A stretch of DNA of 64,000 nucleotides from Acanthornis magna (taxonomy: Eukaryota; Chordata; Aves; Passeriformes; Acanthizidae). Made by a program: the position numbers and the translations under genes. The notes beneath the pieces were generated by a model. The model saw only the letters and a list, made by a program, of their open reading frames with translations, ran no database searches and was not told where the DNA came from. Shown here one piece after another: positions 1-10,300 of this stretch (positions are counted from its first letter, which is position 1; the number at the start of each line of letters is the position of its first letter). The stretch spans positions 17,353,534 through 17,417,533 of the forward strand of contig JAWUZG010000036.1 of the NCBI GenBank assembly GCA_036785705.1, written 5' to 3'.

Positions 1-392
1 TGGCTCAAGCCAGGTGAAAGCGTCTCTTGGAGGCACTGGCACAGGGTCCTGCAGCTGCTTCTTTGTACATTTCCTGGTGATCTGTGTTCTGTGAGACATT
101 TTGGGGTGGATTAAGGGGAAATTCCCAGAAGCCTCAGTGAGCTGGGGCAATTCTGGGTGCAGGATGAGCAAAATGATTGAGTTGGTGAGCAAAAACCCAC
201 TCCTGTGGAGCAGGATCAAAACGCTGGGGAGCAAAAGCAAGGGATTGGGAGCAAATCACAAGGTTTGATCCACATGAGATGCAGCAGACTGAATCCCCGA
301 AGAGGGCAAGTGGCTGAAAGGCAGCATTTACAGTTTTTGGCTTCTTTCTGTGTGGCGGGGAAGCCAAAGTCTTCTTCGCTTTGATCTTGCAG

Positions 393-3062
393 GAGGCTCT
401 GGAGATGTTGCTCTCAGGAGGGCCTTCCACTCCTCAAGGCCATCCCTTGGCTGATTATCATTATGCAGGTAATCAAAGCAGAGCTTGTTCCTTCACTGGC
501 AGACACTGCCATGCCCTTGATTGCCATGTCAAGAATTTATGGTCAAACAAATAACACGAGAATGAGGTCTCACCTCTGGGGGCAGGGAAAGAAGCAGCAT
601 TTACTCCTTCAGTTTTACTTGTTTTCCATGTGGTTTTTTTCCCTTGGAAATGCCTACTCTTGTCTTCATTGCTTTCTGAGGGAGCAGAGATGTAGACAGG
701 TGAATGATGAATGGTGGTGATTTTGTTCTGGTGGCCAGTGATCCATTTAGCAGAGGATCTATTTCGAGTGGATAGAGAGATCAATTGACCTGCTGCTCTT
801 TATTGCCAGGCTCTGATAGGTGGACACATGAGGAGATGGAGTCCTTTCAAAAGGCTATTCGCACCTATGGCAAGGATTTTAATCTCATCCAGAAGGAGGT
901 AAAGCCACTGGACATTCTTTGCCTAGTGGACAAAACAAGGAAATGTTGAATATTTCTGCTACCAAATACCAGAATCCAGTCTCTCTCTTCTCAAATACCA
1001 AAAATATTAAAATAACAATGAAATGGGACACTGACTTCTGGCATGGAAGTGGTGATTCTGTCTTCCCAGCCCTTTTTTCCAAGCTGTTTTGGAAGAGGAA
1101 GGCTTATTCTCTGTCTCGTGCCTGTGCTGGTGCTTCCACAACATGTTGCCATGGGATAAGTGTGGTGGATGGGGGAAAGAAAAACTGTGCTAGGTGGATT
1201 TGTTGTTGATTGTGCTTTAAATGTATTACTATGTGGCAAAATACATTTCGCTCCATTCCATAATGCCTATTTGTCTCCCTCTTTATTTCATTTTACTCCC
1301 TTACTCAATTTTTTTTCATTGCCTACTTTACTCCATTCCCTAGTTTTTCTCCAATGCACCCTACAGGGTGGCCATTTTAGATTCCTTCTTTTTTTTCTGT
1401 CTCACAACAGGTTCAGACTAAGACTACTGCCCAGTGTGTGGAGTACTACTACTCCTTGAAAAAGGAACGTAAACTTGCCAGCGCTCCTGCTCAGGTGAGT
1501 GGGAAGAAAATCAAGACATGCCAGCAGGGCCAAGAGGCTGGAAGAAGGGGACAAAACCTGCTGGGCAGCTGTGCTAGATGCCGCTCTGTCAGGAGCACAT
1601 TGTCCCCTCCACTGGGAAAGGCGCAGCAGATGCTGCCCAGGGCTTCATTGCACTGCTGCTCTAAAATACTCAATTCTGGAGCATAACTTTGACCCAACAA
1701 AGCAGCACCATCACCAAGATGGGCTTGGACTCTGTACAGACTTGCTTCTCAAGTGCTGGCACCCTCACTAATTCCAATCAGACCCTTAATTCCCCACGGC
1801 TTGCTAACTTGAGAAATCCTGGCTGAATTCATGGAGATGCTGCAGATTTTGAGGGATCTTTTGTATCATCCTAGGGTACTCCCAAAAAAAGGAGCTGCTG
1901 ATGCTGTGGCTCTGCTAAAACTTTCCTGACCTGCAGACAGGAATTTGCTTCACAGAGAGAGAGAGAGAGATGATTTTGTAGATCCCAGTAGAAACTGGGT
2001 AACCATGTGCCTTCACTAATTGGACTGAATTGAAAACCCATTCCCTAGACATTTGTGGAGGGAAAATATGGATAAATAGATGTTAGGCAGAGAGCTCTAA
2101 CTAAGAAATGTAGATCTATAGATACCCACATATTTTCCCCCCACTTTGGGCAGCAGAAAGGAGGTGCTTTTTCCTCCAAGTGCTGTGTTTGTATGCCGCT
2201 GCACCCTGCAGCCAAATCCAGGCATTTTCTCAGCCCTTTAGGGCTTGGAGGAATTTGCTTGGGCTGCTACATTTTTGCGCTGGACGCTCTGATTTCCAGC
2301 TTTCTGAGAGGAAGGAAAAATTGATAAGGCTTCTTTGATTTCCAGACTGTGGGCAGAGCAAAGAGGAGGAAAAGCCCTCCCAGAGAGGAGAAAGGGGAGA
2401 CAGGGAAGAGAAGCCGCAAGAAGGCCCGCAACGCGGACTGTCCCTGCTGCCAGCCGCCCCCGCCACCCCATTCAGCGGGAGGCCCCTTTCCCTGCGGGCA
2501 GTGCCAATGGTGAGGAAGTCCTTCCTCTTTCTGCTGGAAGCCTGGCGCTTTGGACTAACACAGGCTGATCTTTCCAAAGGCACCATGGGGGAAGCTCAGG
2601 GCAGTTGGAGGATCACTCCTCCCAGCCGTGTTCAATACTACCACCCACTTTAAACCCAAACTTCTTCTTGAAACCCCAGCATTCAGAATGAAACCTTGCT
2701 GTGCCCCAACAAGACACAATTCATACAGGTAGTCATAGGAGCACCAAAGCTTGATGGATGGCGCTGATCAAATTAAAAATGGGATGTACTAAAAAGAGGG
2801 AGAAATTTGAGAGTTGAAACAAGAGGGACCAGATTCATGGTGCTGATCAAATTAAAAGGATGTCACAGCCCAAAACCACAGAAATTCATAGAAACGGCAA
2901 TCTCCAAGCTTGATTTAAAGGTGTGCATTGATTTAACAAGGAATGGTTTGTTTCCTGTCTTCCAGTGTTTTTGAAACAGTGAAGGCAAGGAATGCACATA
3001 GGAGAAGACATCGCCCACGCAAGGGAGCAGAGCCTCTTCCCAAGCAGAAAAGATCCAATTAG
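393..3062 (+). CDS. Copy 0: ELM2-SANT-C2H2 corepressor gene, 3' part
   Basis: Only the last five exons are in view, because the window opens inside the intron before exon f. Exons are f 393-468 (end of ELM2), g 810-898 and h 1411-1494 (SANT), i 2346-2509 (linker) and j 2966-3062 (zinc finger and TAG stop). Splice phases agree across every junction. Exon j codes 16 residues beyond the last zinc-binding His. A candidate ATTAAA poly(A) signal lies at 3312-3317. Nothing in these exons is broken, but the state of the 5' half cannot be judged. Confidence 0.85.
1954..1970 (+). repeat. AG microsatellite in the exon h-i intron
   Basis: A pure AG run of 17 nt. It is 17 nt in units 1, 2, 3, 5 and 6 (starts 1954, 9289, 16620, 31265, 38596) and 15 nt in units 4, 7, 8 and 9 (starts 23946, 45920, 53239, 60562). 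The rest of this 851-bp intron contains no other feature I can name. Confidence 0.9.
2763..2857 (+). repeat. Direct repeat in the exon i-j intron
   Basis: GCTGATCAAATTAAAA occurs twice, at 2763-2778 and 2842-2857, 79 bp apart, each preceded by GATGG- or CATGG-like sequence. It looks like an old local duplication that predates the array, since it is present in each unit. No coding or structural role is evident. Confidence 0.7.
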
Positions 3063-3158
3063 CTGTGGAGTTGTTCAGGGCAAGAAAGAGTTAGCTGTCA
3101 AGAGGACTAGATGGAAATAGAATGGGTTTTCAAGTTTTTAGGGTAATTTCTCTTCATA

Positions 3159-3250
3159 CTTAGTTTACTAGATAGGCATTTTTCAATGTATTAGTAAGGA
3201 TTCATTAGTATTCTTAAAGACTTACTAGTGTCATTAGATTTACTAGGAAA
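3159..3250 (+). repeat. TTACTAG/TTAGTA motif cluster in 3' UTR
   Basis: Within about 90 bp of the predicted 3' UTR TTACTAG occurs at 3165, 3222 and 3239 and TTAGTA at 3191 and 3205. It is the only short iterated pattern in the UTR and is the same in each unit. It may be a decayed minisatellite; no known regulatory element is recognised. Confidence 0.5.
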
Positions 3251-3311
3251 TGTAAGAGGTTTGGTGTTGTTTGCCATGTTCCATGTTTTGTCATTTTGTC
3301 TTTATCAAATC

Positions 3312-3350
3312 ATTAAACCAGAGTTTGTTCTGTTTTGCCTTTTTGGCTCT
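3312..3350 (+). promoter_or_regulatory. Candidate poly(A) signal of the repeated gene
   Basis: ATTAAA at 3312-3317 lies 250 bp after the TAG stop of copy 0 and is followed within 35 bp by a T/G-rich stretch (GTTTGTTCTGTTTTG), the usual layout of a vertebrate cleavage site. It recurs unchanged at 10647, 17978, 25298, 32623, 39954, 47272, 54595 and 61918. It implies a short 3' UTR of about 270 nt, contained within the unit. No AATAAA lies between the stop and this point. Confidence 0.6.
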
Positions 3351-4573
3351 ATGTCATCATTCGGCCCACATTTATGACACTTGTGGGCTGTTGCAAACAC
3401 AGCATTTGCCCTGAAAGAAGAACCTGGGCACGTGTGTACTTCTTCAGGCTCAACCCCTCACCCAGCTGCTGGGAGTTGCAAAATTGTGTCCTCAGTACTG
3501 CCACCAAAATAATGGTGGTGTTTTATCCTTTGATTCCTAAAAATCTTGAGTGAGAGTGGCAAGGTAGGCTTTGTTTAATTCAGTGAATTGGATCTAAATG
3601 AGTGGCCTTGTCTCATTCTACTTGGAGGGATAAAAGGTGCTTTTTTTCTCCTTTTTGTCACCAAGCCACATGGCTTTATTGAGTTTTGGTAGACAGATGG
3701 ACTTGACCACCTTGGAGAACTTTTCCACCCTCTCTGATTCTATAAAACTAATATCCACCTTCTTCAGTACAAAGAAATCAGTAGTTGCAATACCTCTTTA
3801 AAGGACCAAGCTCCCACTCCAGGCTCCCATGAACATTCTAAGCTCAAGAAGAGCGGGTGCGAACATTCTCCTCTCACTTCTCATAGCTTGTATTTGCACC
3901 AAAGCAGCATCAAAGTCCCTTCTTTATCGACCCTGGTGTATGGCATGGCCTGGCAAGGTTTTGGTAGCTGGGGTTGAGGAGGATGGGGAGGGGCCAAGGG
4001 ACAGGGATTACCAAGCTGGTTCTGGGAAGCTGCCAGAAGCTTGCCCTGGTCTGATGGAGCCAGTGCAGGTGGGATTTGGAGTCTACAGAGTATCTGCTTT
4101 GCCCAGGGCCTTTTTACAACCGCTCCCCTTAGATGGCTGGCATGCATGTAACAAGCAGGTTGGAAAGGAAGTGAGATTGGCTTTTGTCTAATTTTAAGCA
4201 GGAAAGAAGTAAAATTGGCTGGGTTTTGGCATATTTGGGACCTCAGTTATAAAACAAATATGAAGGCTATTAGTGTGAAAAAGTAATTCTGTTAGTGTTA
4301 GCCTCTTAGAGGAATCCCACAGTCCTTTGAGATGAACATCCAGCTTTTTCAAGGGAGCTGGAAGAAATTGGAATTCTCCATAGGAATATTGCTAAGGAAT
4401 TGCTGGTGTGGTATCCATGTGTGTGTCCCCATGGGTTACCCTGGAAAACATCCTGTTTCTCCAAGGTTCAGGGAATGAGTGTTGAGGTGAGAGACCAGCT
4501 CAGTGCCCCAAAGCATTGAAATCATCAAGTGACATTATTAGGCACCAGGGAATTTAGAAAGGATGCAGGATGA
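3336..4573 (+). other. Spacer between gene copies
   Basis: About 1.24 kb separates the poly(A) region of one copy from the first candidate codon of the next. Apart from the TATA-like motif I see no gene, transposon or RNA in it. A 5-bp GTGCG indel near 3861 separates units 1, 2 and 5 (present) from units 3, 4, 6, 7, 8 and 9 (absent); it opens or closes a 120-codon ORF at 3829 that has no recognisable product. Matching spacers start at 10671, 18002, 25322, 32647, 39978, 47296, 54619 and 61942. Any unit-borne promoter must lie here. Confidence 0.7.
3741..3747 (+). promoter_or_regulatory. TATA-like motif in the spacer
   Basis: TATAAAA stands in the spacer about 400 bp after the poly(A) region and about 830 bp before the first candidate start codon of the next copy. 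It is present in each unit at the matching place. A GTTGAG/GTGAGAG donor-like site near 4482 and the acceptor at 4644-4645 could bound a 5' UTR intron. No CpG-rich promoter is visible. The assignment is weak, because such motifs occur by chance in AT-rich spacer. Confidence 0.25.
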
Positions 4574-5005
4574 ATGCCTCCACTTCAAGAGAAAGTTTGG
4601 AGTTGGTTCTCCACTGAACGATTTCTAATCTCTGGCGCCTCTCAGAGCTGCAGGAGTCCTTCTGGTTCTCTTGCTCAGGCAACACGGTCTGCACCCTTTG
4701 GTGGAGCCAGGATTGTGAGCATGTTCAGCTGTAGGCACCTTCCAGAGAAGCACAGAGAGGACACACAGCCTTCCCTGCACTGCTTTGCCCTGTCCAGAGG
4801 GCTGACCAGAAATGCCCTGATGGGAAGGCCCTCAAAGCAAACTTGCCCCAGAAGAAGTAAACAGGCAAAGGAGACCCCAATTCCTGTTTACACCCCCTGG
4901 GTCCCTTGGTGATCTGCGTGGAATGTTGGGCTGTGCCCGTAGCAACTGTTGGTGTCTCCTGCTCCTGCAGCCGTTGGTGGAACACTGGTGGAGCAGCACC
5001 GGTGG

Positions 5006-5030
5006 AGCAGCAGCTGCAGGAGCTGCTGCT
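5006..5030 (+). repeat. Perfect 10-bp inverted repeat in exon b
   Basis: AGCAGCAGCT, a 5-nt loop GCAGG, then AGCTGCTGCT. It can form a strong hairpin in RNA, placed between the two candidate acceptors of exon b (4970 and 5048). It also encodes the Gln/Leu-rich QQLQELLL stretch if the upstream acceptor is used. It recurs in all nine units. Confidence 0.75.
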
Positions 5031-5757
5031 GGGTTGTCCTGGCTTCAGCATCACATCTGGCCTCTGGACCAATATCCTTATCTCCTCGTCTGCCACCAGG
5101 GATCCTTGAGAGCACTTTGGGACTGTCAAAGGTAAGAAAATCCCCGTTTGCCCTTGAACCAGTAACAGAACTGCAGGAGGCTCCAGTTGGTCGTCCCACC
5201 AACCACAGCAGACATAACCTGGGCCCACTTTCCCCAGAAGAGGTTACTGATGAAAGCAGGGTCCACCTTCTATGGGAATAAAAATGCCTGCAGTGGAAAT
5301 ACAGACCATTCCATAGAGGACATAGAGAGCTGTCACAGTGCAGCTTCAGATCCTCATCCACCTGGGACCTGATTAAAAGTTCTCAGTACCCATTTAAGTA
5401 GTCCTCAAACGATGTTGTGGTGACTCCAAAACAATCCTATCGTTACTGAGGAGTTCAGGAGTTCAGTGTTGACAAATCGTGTTAGGCCCTGGCTCTACTC
5501 ACTCCTCCACCAAAGCTTTGCAAACCAGAATGATGGGACTTTGCCTCTGTGATCCCTGTTGTTCAGGGGATGTAAGCAGTTTGCTGGGCTTGTCCTCCAA
5601 TACTGTCTTTCACCTACAAAAATGGTCTGCTTTCAGCGATTCTTACAGACTCACATACTTTCATAACTTAAGAGATACATCATATTTTAATATCTTTATA
5701 GATACTTCTTATTTTTCACCTGCATTGAACTGCTTTTCCATAGAGATATTGGTAGAA

Positions 5758-6098
5758 CAGAATCACAGAATCACAAGATTTTTCTGAGTTGGAAGGGACC
5801 CACAAAGAGTCTGGCTCCTGGCCCTGCACAGGACAGCCTCAGGAATCCCACCCTGTGCCTAAGAGCAATGTCCAAATGCTTCCTGAGCTCTGGCAGGCTT
5901 GGTGCTGTGACCCCTTGCCTGGGGAGGCTGTTCCGGTGCCCAACCACCCTCTGGGTGAAGAACCTGTCTCTGATATCCAACCTAAACATCACCTGGCACA
6001 ACTTCCATGCCATTCCCTTGGGTCTTGTCTCTAGTCACAAGAATGAAGGGAGCAGTGCCTGCCCTTCTGCTTTCCCTCCTGAGGAAGCTGCAGAATGC
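5758..6098 (-). mobile_element. CR1 LINE 3' fragment, unit 1
   Basis: The + strand has the reverse complement of the CR1 3' terminal repeat (CAGAATCACAGAATCACA), followed by sequence typical of an avian CR1 tail up to about 6098. Translated on the minus strand it gives FRLDIRDRFFTQRVVGH and SLPELRKHLDIALRH, which match what I remember of the C-terminus of the CR1 ORF2 reverse transcriptase. It is 5'-truncated at about 340 bp and lies wholly in the intron between exons b and c. The right edge is approximate. Confidence 0.9.
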
Positions 6099-7331
6099 TA
6101 GAGTCTTGCCTCGCAAACTGCAAGTGACAAATGCAGCAATTACACCAAACTCAGAGGAGCTGGGAAAGAAGAGTTTGTGGTTTGCAAGGATAAGGATGAG
6201 AAGGAAGGCTAATGGCCCATCTGGGGAGAAGGCTTTTTATCTGGAGCATTGTCTTGATCTCTTTCAGGCTGAAAGGAGAGGGATAATGAAAAGGAAATCA
6301 GGAGCCCACGTTCAGCCGTGAGTTTTCGCATAGGCATTAAAGAATGGCATATTTGAGGAATGGCAAGGAGGGAACAGCCATTTCAGAGCTGGAGTGGGAC
6401 TGGTTAAAGCCCGTGGGACCACGGGATGTGTCTCTTGATCACTTGCGTTTCTCACCTGCACCACCTCCTTCCTTTAGACACATCCGTGTTGGCAGTGACT
6501 TTCAGGCTGAGCTGCCTGAGCTGCAGAGCACACCCCCAGTTGAGGATGAAGAGCCTGCAACCCTGGTCTGGAAGCCCTGGGGGGATGATGACTCTGACAT
6601 GGAAAGACCTGACAGAGGTATCTGCCAAACCTTTCTTCCACCCGTGACGTACTTGGGTTTGGAAATCCCTAATTTCTTGGTCAAAAGGCAGCTTCTTGTG
6701 TTCTCTGCTTCTTTCCTTGTCTCGCCCATCTTCCTGCATGGGACTGTTAGAGGGAAGGAGAATGCTCCATTTTTGCAGCCAAGCAACTGTTTTCCTGCTC
6801 TCCAAATTGGTCAGGGCATTTGTCACTGAAAGAGGGGAGATTGGCCCCCACTTCTAATTCCCAAAGCTGCTTTGAAGGAAGTGCCAGCACTGCGTGGGCC
6901 TTTGCTTCAGCTGCCCCTTTCTTTGCTGTTCTCTTCATGCTCCCCAAGCCGTCGTCATTAGCTCTCGTGCCTTCCTTCTCCCTTATTGCTCAGCCTTTCC
7001 CCTTTCCTGGCTCAAGCCTGACTTTCAGTGGGTTTTTGTTGTGCTTGTAGTGAGAGAACTGCTGGACATGGCGAGCTCCCGTGGAGCAGCAGTGAACCTG
7101 GAGCGTGCCCTGCACTGCCTGCACCAGGCGCATGGCAGTGTCCCGGTAAGAAGCGGCTCTTTGGCTGCAGAGAGGAGTGGGCAGGGAATTGATAAGGCCT
7201 GGGCACTGGGACAGCCTCTCCTGGCAGCTCTTTGAAGAAGGGAGTTCACAAGAAGCAGAGCACTCGCTGCCTGCCATGTCTCCTCCAGGAGGCTCTCCAG
7301 TGCAGCAGCTGCACCAGGGATGAGCCCCAAA

Positions 7332-10300
7332 TGGCTCAAGCCAGGTGAAAGCGTCTCTTGGAGGCACTGGCACAGGGTCCTGCAGCTGCTTCTTTGTACA
7401 TTTCCTGGTGATCTGTGTTCTGTGAGACATTTTGGGGTGGATTAAGGGGAAATTCCCAGAAGCCCCAGTGAGCTGGGGCAATTCTGGGTGCAGGATGAGC
7501 AAAATGATTGAGTTGGTGAGCAAAAACCCACTCCTGTGGAGCAGGATCAAAACGCTGGGGAGCAAAAGCAAGGGATTGGGAGCAAATCACAAGGTTTGAT
7601 CCACATGAGATGCAGCAGACTGAATCCCCGAAGAGGGCAAGTGGCTGAAAGGCAGCATTTACAGTTTTTGGCTTCTTTCTGTGTGGCGGGGAAGCCAAAG
7701 CCTTCTTCGCTTTGATCTTGCAGGAGGCTCTGGAGATGTTGCTCTCAGGAGGGCCTTCCACTCCTCAAGGCCATCCCTTGGCTGATTATCATTATGCAGG
7801 TAATCAAAGCAGAGCTTGTTCCTTCACTGGCAGACACTGCCATGCCCTTGATTGCCATGTCAAGAATTTATGGTCAAACAAATAACACGAGAATGAGGTC
7901 TCACCTTCTCTGGGGGCAGGGAAAGAAGCGGCATTTACTCCTTCAGTTTTACTTGTTTTCCATGTGGTTTTTTTCCCTTGGAAATGCCTACTCTTGTCTT
8001 CATTGCTTTCTGAGGGAGCAGAGATGTAGACAGGTGAATGATGAATGGTGGTGATTTTGTTCTGGTGGCCAGTGATCCATTTAGCAGAGGATCTATTTCG
8101 AGTGGATAGAGAGATCAATTGACCTGCTGCTCTTTATTGCCAGGCTCTGATAGGTGGACACATGAGGAGATGGAGTCCTTTCAAAAGGCTATTCGCACCT
8201 ATGGCAAGGATTTTAATCTCATCCAGAAGGAGGTAAAGCCACTGGACATTCTTTGCCTAGTGGACAATGACAAGGAAATGTTGAATATTTCTGCTACCAA
8301 GTACCAGAATCCAGTCTCTCTCTTCTCAAATACCAAAAATATTAAAATAACAATGAAATGGGACACTGACTTCTGGCATGGAAGTGGTGATTCTGTCTTC
8401 CCAGCCCTTTTTTCCAAGCTGTTTTGGAAGAGGAAGGCTTATTCTCTGTCTCGTGCCTGTGCTGGTGCTTCCACAACATGTTGCCATGGGATAAGTGTGG
8501 TGGATGGGGGAAAGAAAAACTGTGCTAGGTGGATTTGTTGTTGATTGTGCTTTAAATGTATTACTATGTGGCAAAATACATTTCGCTCCATTCCATAATG
8601 CCTATTTGTCTCCCTCTTTATTTCATTTTACTCCCTTACTCAATTTTTTTTCATTGCCTACTTTACTCCATTCCCTAGTTTTTCTCCAATGCACCCTACA
8701 GGGTGGCCATTTTAGATTCCTTCTTTTTTTTCTGTCTCACAACAGGTTCAGACTAAGACTACTGCCCAGTGTGTGGAGTACTACTACTCCTTGAAAAAGG
8801 AACGTAAACTTGCCAGCGCTCCTGCTCAGGTGAGTGGGAAGAAAATCAAGACATGCCAGCAGGGCCAAGAGGCTGGAAGAAGGGGACAAAACCTGCTGGG
8901 CAGCTGTGCTAGATGCCGCTCTGTCAGGAGCACATTGTCCCCTCCACTGGGAAAGGCGCAGCAGATGCTGCCCAGGGCTTCATTGCACTGCTGCTCTAAA
9001 ATACTCAATTCTGGAGCATAACTTTGACCCAACAAAGCAGCACCATCACCAAGATGGGCTTGGACTCTGTACAGACTTGCTTCTCAAGTGCTGGCACCCT
9101 CACTAATTCCAATCAGACCCTTAATTCCCCACGGCTTGCTAACTTGAGAAATCCTGGCTGAATTCATGGAGATGCTGCAGATTTTGAGGGATCTTTTGTA
9201 TCATCCTAGGGTACTCCCAAAAAAAGGAGCTGCTGATGCTGTGGCTCTGCTAAAACTTTCCTGACCTGCAGACAGGAATTTGCTTCACAGAGAGAGAGAG
9301 AGAGATGATTTTGTAGATCCCAGTAGAAACTGGGTAACCATGTGCCTTCACTAATTGGACTGAATTGAAAACCCATTCCCTAGACATTTGTGGAGGGAAA
9401 ATATGGATAAATAGATGTTAGGCAGAGAGCTCTAACTAAGAAATGTAGATCTATAGATACCCACATATTTTCCCCCCACTTTGGGCAGCAGAAAGGAGGT
9501 GCTTTTTCCTCCAAGTGCTGTGTTTGTATGCCGCTGCACCCTGCAGCCAAATCCAGGCATTTTCTCAGCCCTTTAGGGCTTGGAGGAATTTGCTTGGGCT
9601 GCTACATTTTTGCGCTGGACGCTCTGATTTCCAGCTTTCTGAGAGGAAGGAAAAATTGATAAGGCTTCTTTGATTTCCAGACTGTGGGCAGAGCAAAGAG
9701 GAGGAAAAGCCCTCCCAGAGAGGAGAAAGGGGAGACAGGGAAGAGAAGCCGCAAGAAGGCCCGCAACGCGGACTGTCCCTGCTGCCAGCCGCCCCCGCCA
9801 CCCCATTCAGCGGGAGGCCCCTTTCCCTGCGGGCAGTGCCAATGGTGAGGAAGTCCTTCCTCTTTCTGCTGGAAGCCTGGCGCTTTGGACTAACACAGGC
9901 TGATCTTTCCAAAGGCACCATGGGGGAAGCTCAGGGCAGTTGGAGGATCACTCCTCCCAGCCGTGTTCAATACTACCACCCACTTTAAACCCAAACTTCT
10001 TCTTGAAACCCCAGCATTCAGAATGAAACCTTGCTGTGCCCCAACAAGACACAATTCATACAGGTAGTCATAGGAGCACCAAAGCTTGATGGATGGCGCT
10101 GATCAAATTAAAAATGGGATGTACTAAAAAGAGGGAGAAATTTGAGAGTTGAAACAAGAGGGATCAGATTCATGGTGCTGATCAAATTAAAAGGATGTCA
10201 CAGCCCAAAACCACAGAAATTCATAGAAACGGCAATCTCCAAGCTTGATTTAAAGGTGTGCATTGATTTAACAAGGAATGGTTTGTTTCCTGTCTTCCAG

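Larger units (their letters stand above)
1..7331 (+). repeat. Array unit 1 (7331 bp)
   Basis: The unit holds the 3' half of gene copy 0 and the 5' half of copy 1. Diagnostic states are: 17-nt GA run at 1954-1970, C at 2829 and C at 2895, the 5-bp GTGCG insertion near 3861, C at 5652, C at 5730, and the TT frameshift at 5106-5107. It does not match any one of the later units at all of these sites, so it looks like a mosaic. Confidence 0.95.

Noticed and set aside
3829..4191. 120-codon + strand ORF in the spacer
   Set aside because: It is present only in units 1, 2 and 5, depends on the GTGCG insertion, and has no similarity I recognise. Probably chance.
5277..5282. AATAAA in the intron after exon b
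   Set aside because: Intronic, far from the last exon and without a clear downstream T/G-rich element. Premature polyadenylation cannot be excluded but nothing supports it.
6344..6829. 161-codon + strand ORF over ELM2 exon d taken as a complete gene
   Set aside because: The ELM2 motifs occupy only 6478-6617. The flanks are intron with good splice signals, and the neighbouring exons continue the domain in phase.
7289..7344. Cryptic exon between e and f (CTCCTCCAG acceptor, CCAG/GTGAAAG donor)
   Set aside because: Its first bases resemble exon f (GAGGCTCT), but its 56 bp would break the frame between e and f, whereas direct e-f splicing is in phase and gives the conserved ELM2 sequence.
6990..7571. 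193-codon minus-strand ORF, repeated in every unit
   Set aside because: It lies antisense to ELM2 exon e and its introns, has no recognisable domain, and its ends fall at arbitrary points. It is a shadow.
8119..8544. Unit 2 ORF that contains the first half of the SANT domain plus further residues
   Set aside because: Residues after QKE come from the intron past the GTAAAG donor at 8233. The SANT domain continues in exon h at 8746.
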